64,000 bases of DNA from a virus: IMG/VR virus record IMGVR_UViG_3300035184_000978, positions 1 through 64,000 of that record; one strand, written 5' to 3'. Below, in pieces: positions 49,961 through 57,749 of the stretch. The position numbers were made by a program, and so were the translations under genes. The notes under the pieces were generated by a model. It ran no database searches. It worked only from the letters and a program-made list of their open reading frames with translations, and was not told where the DNA came from. The first letter of the stretch is position 1. Each line of letters opens with the position of its first letter.

Positions 49961-50791
49961 TTATTTAGCTTTTTCATTAAATTCAATCAAATCTTTACTA
50001 CTTACGTATTTTCCGATATGATTGCGTGTATAAATTTTGTCTATATCTTTTAGTATATCTAAACCCTTTGATCCAATTAAATGAGTTACAAATAATATAA
50101 CTTTACATCCGTGACTTTTTAATTCTTTTGCTAATGGGATAAATGTACCACCACCATCTAATATGTCATCTACGATAAAGACAGTAGAATTTGGTTTTGG
50201 TAATTTGTTGAGTTTAATACTTAAAATCTTTCCTGTGCTTATATCACGTATTTTGTCTGCTGTTAATAAAGGTATGTTGAGACTGAGTAGCGATAATTTT
50301 CCGGCTTTATATACCGAGCCTTTGTCTGGCGCAAGTATGTAATCTGGTTTAATTTTGTTAACAATCGGTAAAGCAATGTCAAATTGTTTTGTTTCTTCGA
50401 TTGGCAATTCATGATAACAATCAGATATGTATTCTGAATTATGAATATCATCTATGAAGATTTTATCAAAGTCGCATTTTTTTAACCATTCTAAAAACAT
50501 TGAAAGTGGATGTGCGTTACCTGTTTCAAAAACTCGGTCTGCTCTTGCGTGCGGCAAGTATGGTAGCATTAGACTGACATGCGACTCAAGACCATGATAG
50601 TTTTCATGTAGTGCAGATAAAACAAGATTAACTTCTTCGCGAATATCCGAAACAGAAGTTCTTGTATTGACTGATATTGAAATGTTTGTGGGATTTTCTG
50701 GTAAATCAATTATCTTGCATGTGCGCGCACCATCAGAAAACTGTACCCATTCTATTTTTACTTCTTGATTGCTAATAATTAATCCAATCAT
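49961..50791 (-). CDS. prs: Ribose-phosphate pyrophosphokinase (PRPP synthetase)
   Basis: 276 residues, shorter than the bacterial ~315. Landmarks: ATP-binding PYLPHARADRVFETG (bacterial PYxxYARQDR), LAPDKGS (cf. SPDAGG) and PRPP loop VFIVDDILDGGGTFIPLA. It makes PRPP from ribose-5-phosphate and ATP, feeding the NadV enzyme encoded next. First gene of the operon behind P19. Confidence 0.93.
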   Translation of the reverse strand: MIGLIISNQEVKIEWVQFSDGARTCKIIDLPENPTNISISVNTRTSVSDIREEVNLVLSALHENYHGLESHVSLMLPYLPHARADRVFETGNAHPLSMFLEWLKKCDFDKIFIDDIHNSEYISDCYHELPIEETKQFDIALPIVNKIKPDYILAPDKGSVYKAGKLSLLSLNIPLLTADKIRDISTGKILSIKLNKLPKPNSTVFIVDDILDGGGTFIPLAKELKSHGCKVILFVTHLIGSKGLDILKDIDKIYTRNHIGKYVSSKDLIEFNEKAK

Positions 50792-50821
50792 AATTTAATT
50801 CCTTTATTAATTTATATAACT

Positions 50822-50849
50822 ACTATAACACAATAAAAGCTAATGTCAA
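50822..50849 (-). promoter_or_regulatory. Early promoter P19
   Basis: TTGACA, 16 bp, TATAGT (one base shorter spacer than the others); drives prs-nadV. Confidence 0.75.
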
Positions 50850-50852
50850 CGT

Positions 50853-51122
50853 CTATTTACGTTTATTAATTTTGCGACATCTACTAGTATGATTTGCCAT
50901 TGCATTAGTAACTGTTTTGTGAAGTTTTTCTCTAGAGACAAAACGATATGCGTATTCAAAAACATCGTCTACTGCGTTAATACACTGACTTGCTGAATTT
51001 AAATATAAGTTATTTTTTTGAAGATGTAGTTCCATACTGCGAATACGATCTTCTTTTTCTTTTAACTTAGCATTAAGTTGTTTAATATTCTCTATTAAAA
51101 CATTTGAATTTAATTCATTCAT
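50853..51122 (-). CDS. Coiled-coil early protein (89 aa)
   Basis: From MNELNSNVLIENIKQLNAKL (ATG 51122, AAGG 8 bases before). A heptad-like helix to about residue 40, then a part with FVSREKLHKTV and a basic end SRCRKINKRK. Not recognised. Confidence 0.6.
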   Translation of the reverse strand: MNELNSNVLIENIKQLNAKLKEKEDRIRSMELHLQKNNLYLNSASQCINAVDDVFEYAYRFVSREKLHKTVTNAMANHTSRCRKINKRK

Positions 51123-51127
51123 TGGTG

Positions 51128-51262
51128 CTACCTTATCTTTCCGTACAATCTTTCCCACAATGCAACCAATAGTTTGGCGATCTTTCCAAATAACATGAGA
51201 TTAAAATAAAAGACGCATATCATAACGTAAACAATAAACACGCCTTCGAGTGGACTTATCAT
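51128..51262 (-). CDS. Small membrane protein (44 aa)
   Basis: AGGAG upstream and ATGA overlap with the previous gene. MISPLEGVFIVYVMICVFYF is one membrane helix; the rest (LFGKIAKLLVALWERLYGKI) is an amphipathic basic helix. Confidence 0.65.
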   Translation of the reverse strand: MISPLEGVFIVYVMICVFYFNLMLFGKIAKLLVALWERLYGKIR

Positions 51263-51639
51263 TTAATAATTCTCCTTTTTTGTTTAACACTTGATACCGA
51301 TAACCTCGTGTTAATTTCAATTAACAGTGATTCAATTAGCGACTGCTCACAACTAATTGAATCACGTTGATTTCCTGTTACACTTTCTGTTTTAAGATAC
51401 TCGCAATATTGGAGTAATGACGGAATACAACGAGCAAGTAATTCTGTATCTGTTACTGAATATATTTCAGAATATATTCCGGCAGTTAATTTTTTTCGAA
51501 TACGATCTTTAAATTCTGTATCAGTAGACGATACAGAATTACTTAATGTAATAGTAGATTCAATATTTAATTTGGCACTATAGATCTTCACGAAATCTGT
51601 TTTTTTAGTGCAAAATTCAATTTTACTTGAATCAATCAT
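51259..51639 (-). CDS. Uncharacterised Ser/Thr-rich early protein (126 aa)
   Basis: From MIDSSKIEFCTKKTDFVKIY (ATG 51639). Middle STITLSNSVSSTDTEFKDRI, ending in a helical segment with SLIESLLIEINTRLSVSSVK. Overlaps the membrane gene by 4 bases. Confidence 0.6.
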   Translation of the reverse strand: MIDSSKIEFCTKKTDFVKIYSAKLNIESTITLSNSVSSTDTEFKDRIRKKLTAGIYSEIYSVTDTELLARCIPSLLQYCEYLKTESVTGNQRDSISCEQSLIESLLIEINTRLSVSSVKQKRRIIK

Positions 51640-51871
51640 TATATCTTCTCTTCTGGTGATTATATTCTGAAGTAACTTCGATGGTAACACATATACATAG
51701 CAATGCATCATATGCAGTAACTGCGTATTCGACAACGCCTTCCATATATGGAGTAGTTGCCTCAACAAAATTCGCATTATACGATAATTTGATATCGTAT
51801 TTATCTGCCATGTAATCAAGATACGTACTCTCTAATTCTTTATCTGTTCTTTTATCCATTTCTTTATCCAT
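51632..51871 (-). CDS. Uncharacterised early protein (79 aa)
   Basis: ATG at 51871 (an alternative 4 codons upstream). MDKEMDKRTDKELESTYLDY..., charged N-terminus, then strands VEYAVTAYDALLCICVTIEV. Chain of overlapping genes on both sides. Confidence 0.6.
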   Translation of the reverse strand: MDKEMDKRTDKELESTYLDYMADKYDIKLSYNANFVEATTPYMEGVVEYAVTAYDALLCICVTIEVTSEYNHQKRRYND

Positions 51872-51995
51872 TATAGACTTCATTTAACAAATTTGGTTTT
51901 TTCAGATTGTCGTGATCAACTTCGTTGAGCTGATCTGCATCTTCAGAGAGCTCATCGTTACCATTTAATACTTTTTTTGTTTCTTCTTCACTCAT
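51864..51995 (-). CDS. Small acidic early protein (43 aa)
   Basis: MSEEETKKVLNGNDELSEDA...; strongly acidic, probably unfolded or a DNA mimic-like peptide (speculative). Overlaps the start of the next gene. Confidence 0.6.
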   Translation of the reverse strand: MSEEETKKVLNGNDELSEDADQLNEVDHDNLKKPNLLNEVYNG

Positions 51996-52004
51996 AAATT
52001 TCTA

Positions 52005-52175
52005 TTACCTTTTGTTTATTGTAAAAAGAACTTTAGCAAATACAACATCTTTAGAGCTTTCGAATCTGTCATAATCTATAAGAGATATATAACCATCTTT
52101 CCCAGTAGTAGTTGGCCAACCACGAAGACTTTTTTTAACACCTTTATTAGGTTTAGCTCTAGTGACGTAAGACAT
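52005..52175 (-). CDS. Uncharacterised basic early protein (56 aa)
   Basis: MSYVTRAKPNKGVKKSLRGW then PTTTGKDGYISLIDYDRF and VVFAKVLFTINKR. The basic N-terminus could contact nucleic acid. RBS GGAAATAAATT. Confidence 0.6.
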   Translation of the reverse strand: MSYVTRAKPNKGVKKSLRGWPTTTGKDGYISLIDYDRFESSKDVVFAKVLFTINKR

Positions 52176-52191
52176 AATTTATTTCCTTTGT

Positions 52192-52245
52192 TTAACTATC
52201 GTAATAATCACAAGGTTCATCACCTTCTTCTCGATCAGTATACAT
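52192..52245 (-). CDS. Leader-type micro-ORF (17 aa)
   Basis: A full P20 promoter and the standard AAAGGAATTAAATT leader lead to an ATG at 52245 with only 17 codons (MYTDREEGDEPCDYYDS). The perfect expression signals suggest it is translated, maybe as an acidic micropeptide or as a leader for downstream genes. Confidence 0.45.
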   Translation of the reverse strand: MYTDREEGDEPCDYYDS

Positions 52246-52275
52246 AATTTAATTCCTTTATCAATTTATGAGACT

Positions 52276-52304
52276 ATTATAATATAATATAATCAAAATG
52301 TCAA
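52276..52304 (-). promoter_or_regulatory. Early promoter P20
   Basis: TTGACA, 17 bp, TATAAT; overlaps the end of the upstream gene (stop at 52301). Confidence 0.85.
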
Positions 52305-52528
52305 CGATATTCGTGAAAAATTATTTCTGTTAAAACGTCATCTACGAAGATGACGTTAGACATGACGAGTTTAGTTTTTTTCCTAGCTACAAACATTCCA
52401 TTGCCTTTGTTTATGAAATGATTAAATATGACCTTTGACACTGTATAGATCATTTCAGAATCATTCATTTCTAAACTTAGACCATAATTATCAAATGCTG
52501 ATTTAACTACTCTTTCGCTTAATTCCAC
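52301..52528 (-). CDS. Uncharacterised early protein (75 aa), GTG start
   Basis: GTG at 52528 overlaps the previous stop. ELSERVVKSAFDNYGLSLEM then KVIFNHFINKGNGMF and a strand-rich end. Not recognised. Confidence 0.55.
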   Translation of the reverse strand: MELSERVVKSAFDNYGLSLEMNDSEMIYTVSKVIFNHFINKGNGMFVARKKTKLVMSNVIFVDDVLTEIIFHEYR

Positions 52529-52674
52529 AACGAACTAATCCTAACAATCATTTTATCAAACAATCGATTATAAGCTGGTGAAAATATTGCAACAAAAAAT
52601 GCAATTCCAATAATCGCGAAGGCAAGTGATAAAACTCCTACAACTAAAATCAATAATTCAATTATAGTTTCCAT
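52519..52674 (-). CDS. Small membrane protein (51 aa)
   Basis: METIIELLILVVGVLSLAFA then IIGIAFFVAIF: one long or two short helices, with a basic C-terminus. ATG 52674 follows the stop of the 52693 gene. Confidence 0.6.
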   Translation of the reverse strand: METIIELLILVVGVLSLAFAIIGIAFFVAIFSPAYNRLFDKMIVRISSLWN

Positions 52675-52692
52675 AATTTTTAATTCCTTTAT

Positions 52693-53352
52693 CTATGTCC
52701 AAAGACTGTTGTAATATACACCAAAGAGTCTGAAACCGTTGTTAATTCTGTTATTATAAACTTTAGCACCTTCGACGTCGTACTTGTGAGTATCATTAGG
52801 ACCAGTTAGCATTTGAATCGTACCGTTTTCCAATTTTTTTACTTGCATGTCGTATTCACCAGAGTGAAAATTATCTTCCCAATCTTGGTTGTCGCCAGCC
52901 TTTGTATTAAAAGCAAATATCATTTCATCAAGAACGTAAACCCAGCGATCATGGTAAAACTTATCAGTATCATGATGCTTGTGCTGAGTCTTATCACTTG
53001 TCGATTTGATATTATCAGGAACATCGTCGTCATCAACAAAAGGAGAACATTCTTTGCATTTCTTCAATTCAATAAGAGTTGGTAATATAATATGAGCAAG
53101 CATTGTATCTGCAGACCAAATATCCCAAACATCAGTTTTTACTGATATTTTCTGATCGATGTGATCAAAATAAATTTTGTTGAACATATTGTAAATGCAT
53201 TGAACAACATCATCAATTTTTTGAAACAATCGATCTAATCGAGTCACAGTGTAATTACCAGTACAACCGTTAATACCATAACGCCTGTAAAGATGATCAC
53301 TCTCTATACTTGTAGTTAAACGATAGGGGTATTTTCCAAACTTAAATTTCAA
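52693..53352 (-). CDS. Conserved large-phage protein of unknown function (219 aa)
   Basis: The segment SVKTDVWDIWSADTMLAHII (motif D-x-W-x-x-D-x-x-L) followed by PTLIELKKCKECSPFVDDDD and VPDNIKS, and the C-terminal YHDRWVYVLDEMIFAF, identify a family common to T4-like and other large phages. Function is not established to my knowledge. Overlaps the upstream gene by 4 bases. Confidence 0.75.
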   Translation of the reverse strand: MKFKFGKYPYRLTTSIESDHLYRRYGINGCTGNYTVTRLDRLFQKIDDVVQCIYNMFNKIYFDHIDQKISVKTDVWDIWSADTMLAHIILPTLIELKKCKECSPFVDDDDVPDNIKSTSDKTQHKHHDTDKFYHDRWVYVLDEMIFAFNTKAGDNQDWEDNFHSGEYDMQVKKLENGTIQMLTGPNDTHKYDVEGAKVYNNRINNGFRLFGVYYNSLWT

Positions 53353-53567
53353 TGTTGTATCTCTTCAAAGTTATCTTTAAAATATTTTTTAGAAACTAGC
53401 CATTTGTCTTTATAGTTCTTTGGATTACGGGCGATCATGTCTCCACTTTTTGGAGAGCCGTCTAAATCATCTTCTACTGATATTGATACACAACAAAGAT
53501 CATCTCCTTCACGGTATTCTCTTAGCTCTGCTATTTGTTTTCTGCGGTATTGTTTAAACTCACTCAT
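53349..53567 (-). CDS. Conserved phage protein, YRRKQIAELR family (72 aa)
   Basis: From MSEFKQYRRKQIAELREYRE (ATG 53567). The pattern VSISVEDDLDGSPKSGDMIA, then RNPKNYKDKWLV and a final KYFKDNF, is shared by many phage proteins; no function known. Usually next to the family encoded downstream here. Confidence 0.7.
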   Translation of the reverse strand: MSEFKQYRRKQIAELREYREGDDLCCVSISVEDDLDGSPKSGDMIARNPKNYKDKWLVSKKYFKDNFEEIQH

Positions 53568-53613
53568 TAATCTTCTCTCTTTATTCTTTGAAAGTTTCAT
53601 TTATAATAATATA

Positions 53614-53766
53614 TTAACCGACAAGCCGAACATAATCTAACGACCAACCGTTAATTGCTAAACAATCTATTACATATGATTCAACGTCTTGTTGTGCGTA
53701 ACCTTTTATTATTAACCTGATATCACTGATACCGTTTTTAGATAATTCAACTTCATATTCAGACAT
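53614..53766 (-). CDS. Uncharacterised early protein (50 aa)
   Basis: MSEYEVELSKNGISDIRLII then KGYAQQDVESYVIDCLAING and WSLDYVRLVG. Compact alpha/beta pattern, complete from ATG to stop with a good reading frame. Confidence 0.6.
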   Translation of the reverse strand: MSEYEVELSKNGISDIRLIIKGYAQQDVESYVIDCLAINGWSLDYVRLVG

Positions 53767-53772
53767 TTTTAT

Positions 53773-53988
53773 TTACTCTTCTAATACTTTTAAATGATCA
53801 GTAGCTTTGTCATAAGCATCTCTCAAGTCTGCTTTTGCTTGTCCACCACCCATCTTGCAAACTGCATATAATGAAGCAATTCTTAATTCTTCATAACCTT
53901 TCTTTAACTCTACAATCTTATCGTCTTTTTCTTTAGTATCTAATCTGAATTTTTCAAGTAACTCTATATTTAACAACGCCTGGTTCAT
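53773..53988 (-). CDS. Helical early protein (71 aa)
   Basis: MNQALLNIELLEKFRLDTKE...; Lys/Glu-rich helices with a Gly-rich kink VCKMGGGQAKADLRDA. No motif recognised. Confidence 0.55.
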   Translation of the reverse strand: MNQALLNIELLEKFRLDTKEKDDKIVELKKGYEELRIASLYAVCKMGGGQAKADLRDAYDKATDHLKVLEE

Positions 53989-54057
53989 TTGTTTCTGCCT
54001 TCTTAATTGTTTATCTTTGTTTTTACATTTGATTTAAAATAAGTATTAAATGGTTAT

Positions 54058-54327
54058 TTATTTTTGCTTTTTTCGTCTAATGTATCTAGCCAATGCGTTG
54101 TTAGCAGCTACGATAGGCCAGAATACAAGAAAGCAAAAAGACCCAAGCAGTGCGACGACTAGACATGCAGGCCAAACTAAAGAACATATCACAGTCAATT
54201 CAGTTAGCCAATTATCACTCGTATATTTGAAGTTGGCTTTAGATACGGCAGTATGTATAAAAACGCCAATAAGCAACAAAAACAAAACACTAATGTAGAT
54301 TATAACAATAATTTCTAAACTCGTCAT
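54058..54327 (-). CDS. Two-helix membrane protein (89 aa)
   Basis: Helices MTSLEIIVIIYISVLFLLLI and VICSLVWPACLVVALLGSFC; C-terminus basic (ARYIRRKKQK). Inner-membrane orientation with basic end in the cytoplasm is likely. Confidence 0.6.
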   Translation of the reverse strand: MTSLEIIVIIYISVLFLLLIGVFIHTAVSKANFKYTSDNWLTELTVICSLVWPACLVVALLGSFCFLVFWPIVAANNALARYIRRKKQK

Positions 54328-54563
54328 TTTTGACTCCTTAGTATTTGTACTTTATTAAGCAACGAATCTACAGTAGAATCCAAGTCAGACATTTTTAAGA
54401 AAGTATGAATAGATCCTATTGTGTGTCTACAACAGTAAGAAGCATCAATAATACCTTTAGCCTGTTGTTCTAATTTAATTATCTCTAAATCATTTACTGT
54501 AAGATAAACCAACTGTCTTTGATCTAATGTAATTAACTTCTTATTTTCAATTCTAAATCTCAT
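54324..54563 (-). CDS. Uncharacterised early protein (79 aa)
   Basis: MRFRIENKKLITLDQRQLVY...; C-terminal helix LKMSDLDSTVDSLLNKVQIL, Cys/His pair SYCCRHT in the middle. Overlaps the membrane gene by 4 bases. Confidence 0.6.
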   Translation of the reverse strand: MRFRIENKKLITLDQRQLVYLTVNDLEIIKLEQQAKGIIDASYCCRHTIGSIHTFLKMSDLDSTVDSLLNKVQILRSQK

Positions 54564-54608
54564 AGTGTGATCCTACTCTTAGTGTTTGCTTTATAATGAT
54601 GGTTATCA

Positions 54609-54890
54609 CTACAAAATTCTTAGATGATTGTTGCGAGCACTATACATAATATTGTGAGCATTTACATCATGAATTGTTCTGATAATTAATGAATTATCGG
54701 ACAATGAAATCTTTTCATCAAACAATGGATTATAAGGAAAGCTGTTTTTACCCTTAAAATCATCTGATGTTGCTACATAAATAAATTTAGGGTCTAGCCA
54801 TGATTCAGTTTTATTAAATGATTTTGCACTAGGCCATGTTTTTAATAGAACATTTCCTTTTTCTAAAACTGTAGCAAATACTTTTGCCAT
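54609..54890 (-). CDS. Uncharacterised early protein (93 aa)
   Basis: MAKVFATVLEKGNVLLKTWP...; beta-rich, ends HNIMYSARNNHLRIL. Not recognised. Confidence 0.6.
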   Translation of the reverse strand: MAKVFATVLEKGNVLLKTWPSAKSFNKTESWLDPKFIYVATSDDFKGKNSFPYNPLFDEKISLSDNSLIIRTIHDVNAHNIMYSARNNHLRIL

Positions 54891-54935
54891 AACTTTACTC
54901 CGTTTATAAACGACATGAAGGTATATTTAATAATA

Positions 54936-55142
54936 TTAAATTTGAGCAGATTCTTTTCTTTCAATCTTTCTGGATTTTAATTCATCAACTGCTGCACGTC
55001 GCCCGATTTTGCGCGATTCTGCCTTACTGCTTGCCCAAAACGGATGGCAGTCGATTAAGGTGCCTTGGTATCTATGTTCTGCGGTAATGTAGCCCATTGA
55101 ATCGGATGAAATTTTAATGTCTGATGTTTTGTATAAATTCAT
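54936..55142 (-). CDS. Uncharacterised protein (68 aa) with early and late promoters
   Basis: From MNLYKTSDIKISSDSMGYIT; C-terminal basic helix SSKAESRKIGRRAAVDELKS. Both promoter P21 and a TATAAATA (55226) lie upstream, so it may be made in both phases. Confidence 0.55.
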   Translation of the reverse strand: MNLYKTSDIKISSDSMGYITAEHRYQGTLIDCHPFWASSKAESRKIGRRAAVDELKSRKIERKESAQI

Positions 55143-55192
55143 AATTTTTCTCAATTATTCAGTAGTTTTGGCTAATTCCCCAACCTGAAACT

Positions 55193-55221
55193 ATTATATA
55201 TCATAACTGGCTACATGTAAA
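55193..55221 (-). promoter_or_regulatory. Early promoter P21
   Basis: TTTACA, 17 bp, TATAAT. Together with its leader (GTTTCAGGTTGGGGAATTAG) it is nearly identical to P22, 350 bases away. Confidence 0.75.
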
Positions 55222-55225
55222 ATAT

Positions 55226-55233
55226 TATTTATA
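55226..55233 (-). promoter_or_regulatory. Possible late promoter
   Basis: TATAAATA on the minus strand 84 bases before the ATG at 55142; the longer distance makes it less certain. Confidence 0.45.
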
Positions 55234-55267
55234 ATTAATTTAAATATGTTGCATGTTCGCTCATCTA

Positions 55268-55501
55268 TTACATATTCACTTCGTAGTGGTTTGCAGCTGC
55301 TACTAGCTCTTTCTTGGTTTTTGCGAACAGTGTCCAGTCTCCGTTGAAGTCGCCTTCGTGTGTAGACCTCCAGTGTTCTAATCCATATTCTACTGAGTCC
55401 ATTTTTTCTATTATTACAACATCACCGTTTTTGTGTGTTGCTTGATGTGTTCCATCTTCCATCTTTTTAAATTTCAGCATAATATCTTTTTTGTCCTGCA
55501 T
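55268..55501 (-). CDS. Uncharacterised early protein (77 aa)
   Basis: MQDKKDIMLKFKKMEDGTHQ...; strands then WTLFAKTKKELVAAANHYEV. An internal Met (MLKFKKMEDG) is an alternative start. Behind P22. Confidence 0.55.
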   Translation of the reverse strand: MQDKKDIMLKFKKMEDGTHQATHKNGDVVIIEKMDSVEYGLEHWRSTHEGDFNGDWTLFAKTKKELVAAANHYEVNM

Positions 55502-55539
55502 AATTTGTTTGGTTTTGGCTAATTCCTCAACCTGAAACT

Positions 55540-55568
55540 ATTATATATCATAACTGGTTGTATGTAAA
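55540..55568 (-). promoter_or_regulatory. Early promoter P22
   Basis: TTTACA, 17 bp, TATAAT; paired copy of P21 with leader GTTTCAGGTTGAGGAATTAG. Confidence 0.75.
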
Positions 55569-55591
55569 CGATTATGTGTACTTATTCAACT

Positions 55592-55664
55592 GATGACTGA
55601 CAGGATTCGAACCTGCGACATGACGCAATAAAAACCCTGATTTACCAGACTAAGCTACAATCAT
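55592..55664 (-). ncRNA. tRNA-like element with degenerate anticodon arm
   Basis: Acceptor ATGATTG/CAGTCAT, TA at 8-9, D-loop AGTCTGGTA and a perfect T-arm GCAGG-TTCGAAT-CCTGT are present. The middle (GGGTTTTTATTGCGTCA) does not form a 5-bp anticodon stem, so no isotype can be given. No encoded CCA. Either a decayed tRNA or an RNA with another role. Confidence 0.5.
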
Positions 55665-55713
55665 CATGTGAATAAGCCCTGGGACTAGGCAAAATCAAAA
55701 ATATCACTGGGAT

Positions 55714-55743
55714 ACGATGATTGGTCACACTTCCAATCATCGT
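55714..55743 (-). terminator. Hairpin between the 55752 gene and the tRNA-like element
   Basis: ACGATGATTGG...CCAATCATCGT, 11-bp stem with an 8-base loop, without T-run. Probably ends the upstream mRNA or shields the RNA element. Confidence 0.55.
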
Positions 55744-55751
55744 TACCCACA

Positions 55752-56132
55752 TTACGGCACCAACTTTAGTGCTTTGCGAACATAGGATATAAACAGTCCG
55801 CTAGACTCCGAAGCTTCTTTCATTTTAGCTTCAAGCTCAAAGCGCTTCTTGCGTTCGCGGTTCAGAGCATTTTGCAGCTCTGCTGCAAGCTGTTTGTCGG
55901 CTGTAATTCGGACTCGCATATCTATCGCTCTATAGTCTCGTCTAATTTGATGGCGAAACCCGTCAAGAGCTATTAGCAAGAGCTTGTAAGCGTCAGAGTG
56001 GCCCCGGTGCTTACGCAGGTTTTGGAGGCTGAACTTCATACTGTCAATCTCATCTCTCAAAGCGTAATAGTTGCGGGTGCTTTCTTCCCTTTCTTTTTTC
56101 CATTCGTCCTTTAAAATTTCGCTGTCTGGCAT
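55752..56132 (-). CDS. Coiled-coil protein of different composition (126 aa)
   Basis: MPDSEILKDEWKKEREESTR...; almost entirely charged helix with heptads (NRERKKRFELEAKMKEASES), ending YVRKALKLVP. Its codons are richer in G and C than neighbours, suggesting later arrival. Could be a spanin-like or scaffold-like helical protein, but no signal peptide is present. Confidence 0.6.
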   Translation of the reverse strand: MPDSEILKDEWKKEREESTRNYYALRDEIDSMKFSLQNLRKHRGHSDAYKLLLIALDGFRHQIRRDYRAIDMRVRITADKQLAAELQNALNRERKKRFELEAKMKEASESSGLFISYVRKALKLVP

Positions 56133-56275
56133 TTTGAATTGATCCTTTTAATTAACTACTAGCATCATGGTTATAAATACTTTGTTTTAGTGTTGGATTG
56201 AAAATTAACTTTATCTTTGGCTATCATAGTTTTACTTAACCAATTCATCTTCTAAGTCCTTTAATTTACTCATTA

Positions 56276-56536
56276 TTAAGCAACAATCATATTTAATTGT
56301 TTAATAATTGCAGATAGTGACTCTGTACTGGGTTTGTATTTTTTACGTAGTGATGTTTCATGCCATTTTAAATAATGGTCTGTGTCTAAATTAGTTTTGT
56401 AAACATATCCAACATATCCACACTCCATTAGTTCTGGCTTATCTGATACATACGTAACAATTGCATCCATGCCGTTAAACTCTGTAAATAGTTTACCTTG
56501 GATAATTACATTCTCTTCTAAGTTAAAGTAGTTCAT
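56276..56536 (-). CDS. Uncharacterised early protein (86 aa)
   Basis: MNYFNLEENVIIQGKLFTEF...; first half strand-rich (MDAIVTYVSDKPELMECGYV), then helix TESLSAIIKQLNMI. SH3-like barrel possible. Between it and the next gene down (56133-56275) I see only a 13-codon ATG frame and no clear gene. Confidence 0.55.
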   Translation of the reverse strand: MNYFNLEENVIIQGKLFTEFNGMDAIVTYVSDKPELMECGYVGYVYKTNLDTDHYLKWHETSLRKKYKPSTESLSAIIKQLNMIVA

Positions 56537-56590
56537 TATTCCACCTAATATTTTTGCAATAAACTGTATTTAAAAAGTATATGTTTGATT

Positions 56591-57013
56591 TTAACTTTCA
56601 TTATTTTGATTGGTTGATACTTTGCTGATAAATGCATCAACTCTATTCATTATTTTGATTGTGGCTAGGTAGCCCACTCCATATCCATTGTCAGTAACCT
56701 TTTGTGACTTGGTTATGTCTATCATTATCTTTGCGGCGATTGAAATGTCTTTCTCAAGCTCTGCAATCTTACTACATTTTTCAGCACACTCATTTGTTTG
56801 GCTTTTTATAGTATTTTCAAGATCTGTAATTGTATTTTTTTGACTTCGAGTGTTCCAAGCTTTGATTAAATCAAACCTTTGACCTAATCCTGTGTTACTC
56901 GTTACTGCGCCGCATGAGTGAACCAATCTAAACCTACCAAGCTTACCAGTGATGGTTGGAACTTCTGAACAAAAGGGGCACTGTTTTAATTCTTTACTCG
57001 TTTGGTTATCCAT
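56591..57013 (-). CDS. Lar-like restriction alleviation zinc protein
   Basis: 140 residues. C-x2-C (CPFC) near residue 13 with a second Cys at SCGA and the ending IKAWNTR follow the Lar/zinc-ribbon pattern, known from the Rac prophage Lar protein, which modulates type I restriction. A coiled-coil tail of ~80 residues (TDLENTIKSQTNECAEKC...) is added and is unusual for the ~60-residue family. Possible anti-restriction role; inference. Confidence 0.65.
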   Translation of the reverse strand: MDNQTSKELKQCPFCSEVPTITGKLGRFRLVHSCGAVTSNTGLGQRFDLIKAWNTRSQKNTITDLENTIKSQTNECAEKCSKIAELEKDISIAAKIMIDITKSQKVTDNGYGVGYLATIKIMNRVDAFISKVSTNQNNES

Positions 57014-57043
57014 AATTTAATACCTTTATCAATTTATGTAACT

Positions 57044-57072
57044 AATATAATATATTCATAATTAAATGTCAA
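57044..57072 (-). promoter_or_regulatory. Early promoter P23
   Basis: TTGACA, 17 bp, TATATT; drives the Lar-like gene at 57013. Confidence 0.75.
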
Positions 57073-57106
57073 CATATTTTTCTAATGACATTGTATATAT
57101 TATATG

Positions 57107-57397
57107 TTATAATTTTGCTCCAAAGTTTACACCATTAATAAAAGCTGTAGTAATATCGTCAGGAGTAAGTGCATTTTTACATATAGAATCTTTAGTGTAT
57201 TCTGTTGCAGCACGTTGAACTGAATCATTGATATACATCTCTTGTGTATATTTTTTAAATTCACGTTGTTCTCGCTTAAGTTCAATATTTTTTAAGTATT
57301 CTATTGAACTGCAACTATTACATAAACTTGACGATGCAGGATTAGTATGATTACGACAACATATCCTGCACCGTACATATCTTCTTTTAGAATTCAT
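57107..57397 (-). CDS. Zinc-ribbon-like early protein (96 aa)
   Basis: N-terminal C-x2-C...C-x2-C (CRIC, LCNSCSS) suggests one zinc knuckle with basic residues MNSKRRYVRCR before it. The rest is helical and charged. DNA or RNA binding is plausible. Confidence 0.6.
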   Translation of the reverse strand: MNSKRRYVRCRICCRNHTNPASSSLCNSCSSIEYLKNIELKREQREFKKYTQEMYINDSVQRAATEYTKDSICKNALTPDDITTAFINGVNFGAKL

Positions 57398-57454
57398 AAT
57401 TTATTCTCTTAATCGATTTATGTTAATGATATATTCAAATATTTAACAATATGT

Positions 57455-57724
57455 TTAAGCTGCTTTTAACTCTTTAATTGCTGACTTTATCCAAACTTGC
57501 TGTTTGTCTCTTGTTGCTGGTATATGTCCATTTTTAAAACATAAGTATCTAATAGCGAAATCGTTTACCAAATTGTCATTTTCTCTATTGTGAGCTATGA
57601 TTATTTCTATTTCGTTTTCTATGGTTTCTGCTATTCCTTTTGCTGCTTCTCTTACTTTTGCTGCGTTTTCGAAAGATTCTAGTCTCATTGCTAGTCTTTT
57701 TGCGAAAGTTTTAAATGTAGCCAT
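57455..57724 (-). CDS. Helical early protein (89 aa)
   Basis: MATFKTFAKRLAMRLESFEN...; amphipathic helices, then RYLCFKNGHIPATRDKQQVW. Behind the alternative promoter at 57745. Not recognised. Confidence 0.55.
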   Translation of the reverse strand: MATFKTFAKRLAMRLESFENAAKVREAAKGIAETIENEIEIIIAHNRENDNLVNDFAIRYLCFKNGHIPATRDKQQVWIKSAIKELKAA

Positions 57725-57749
57725 ATTATTCTCTTTTTATGATTGCTTC

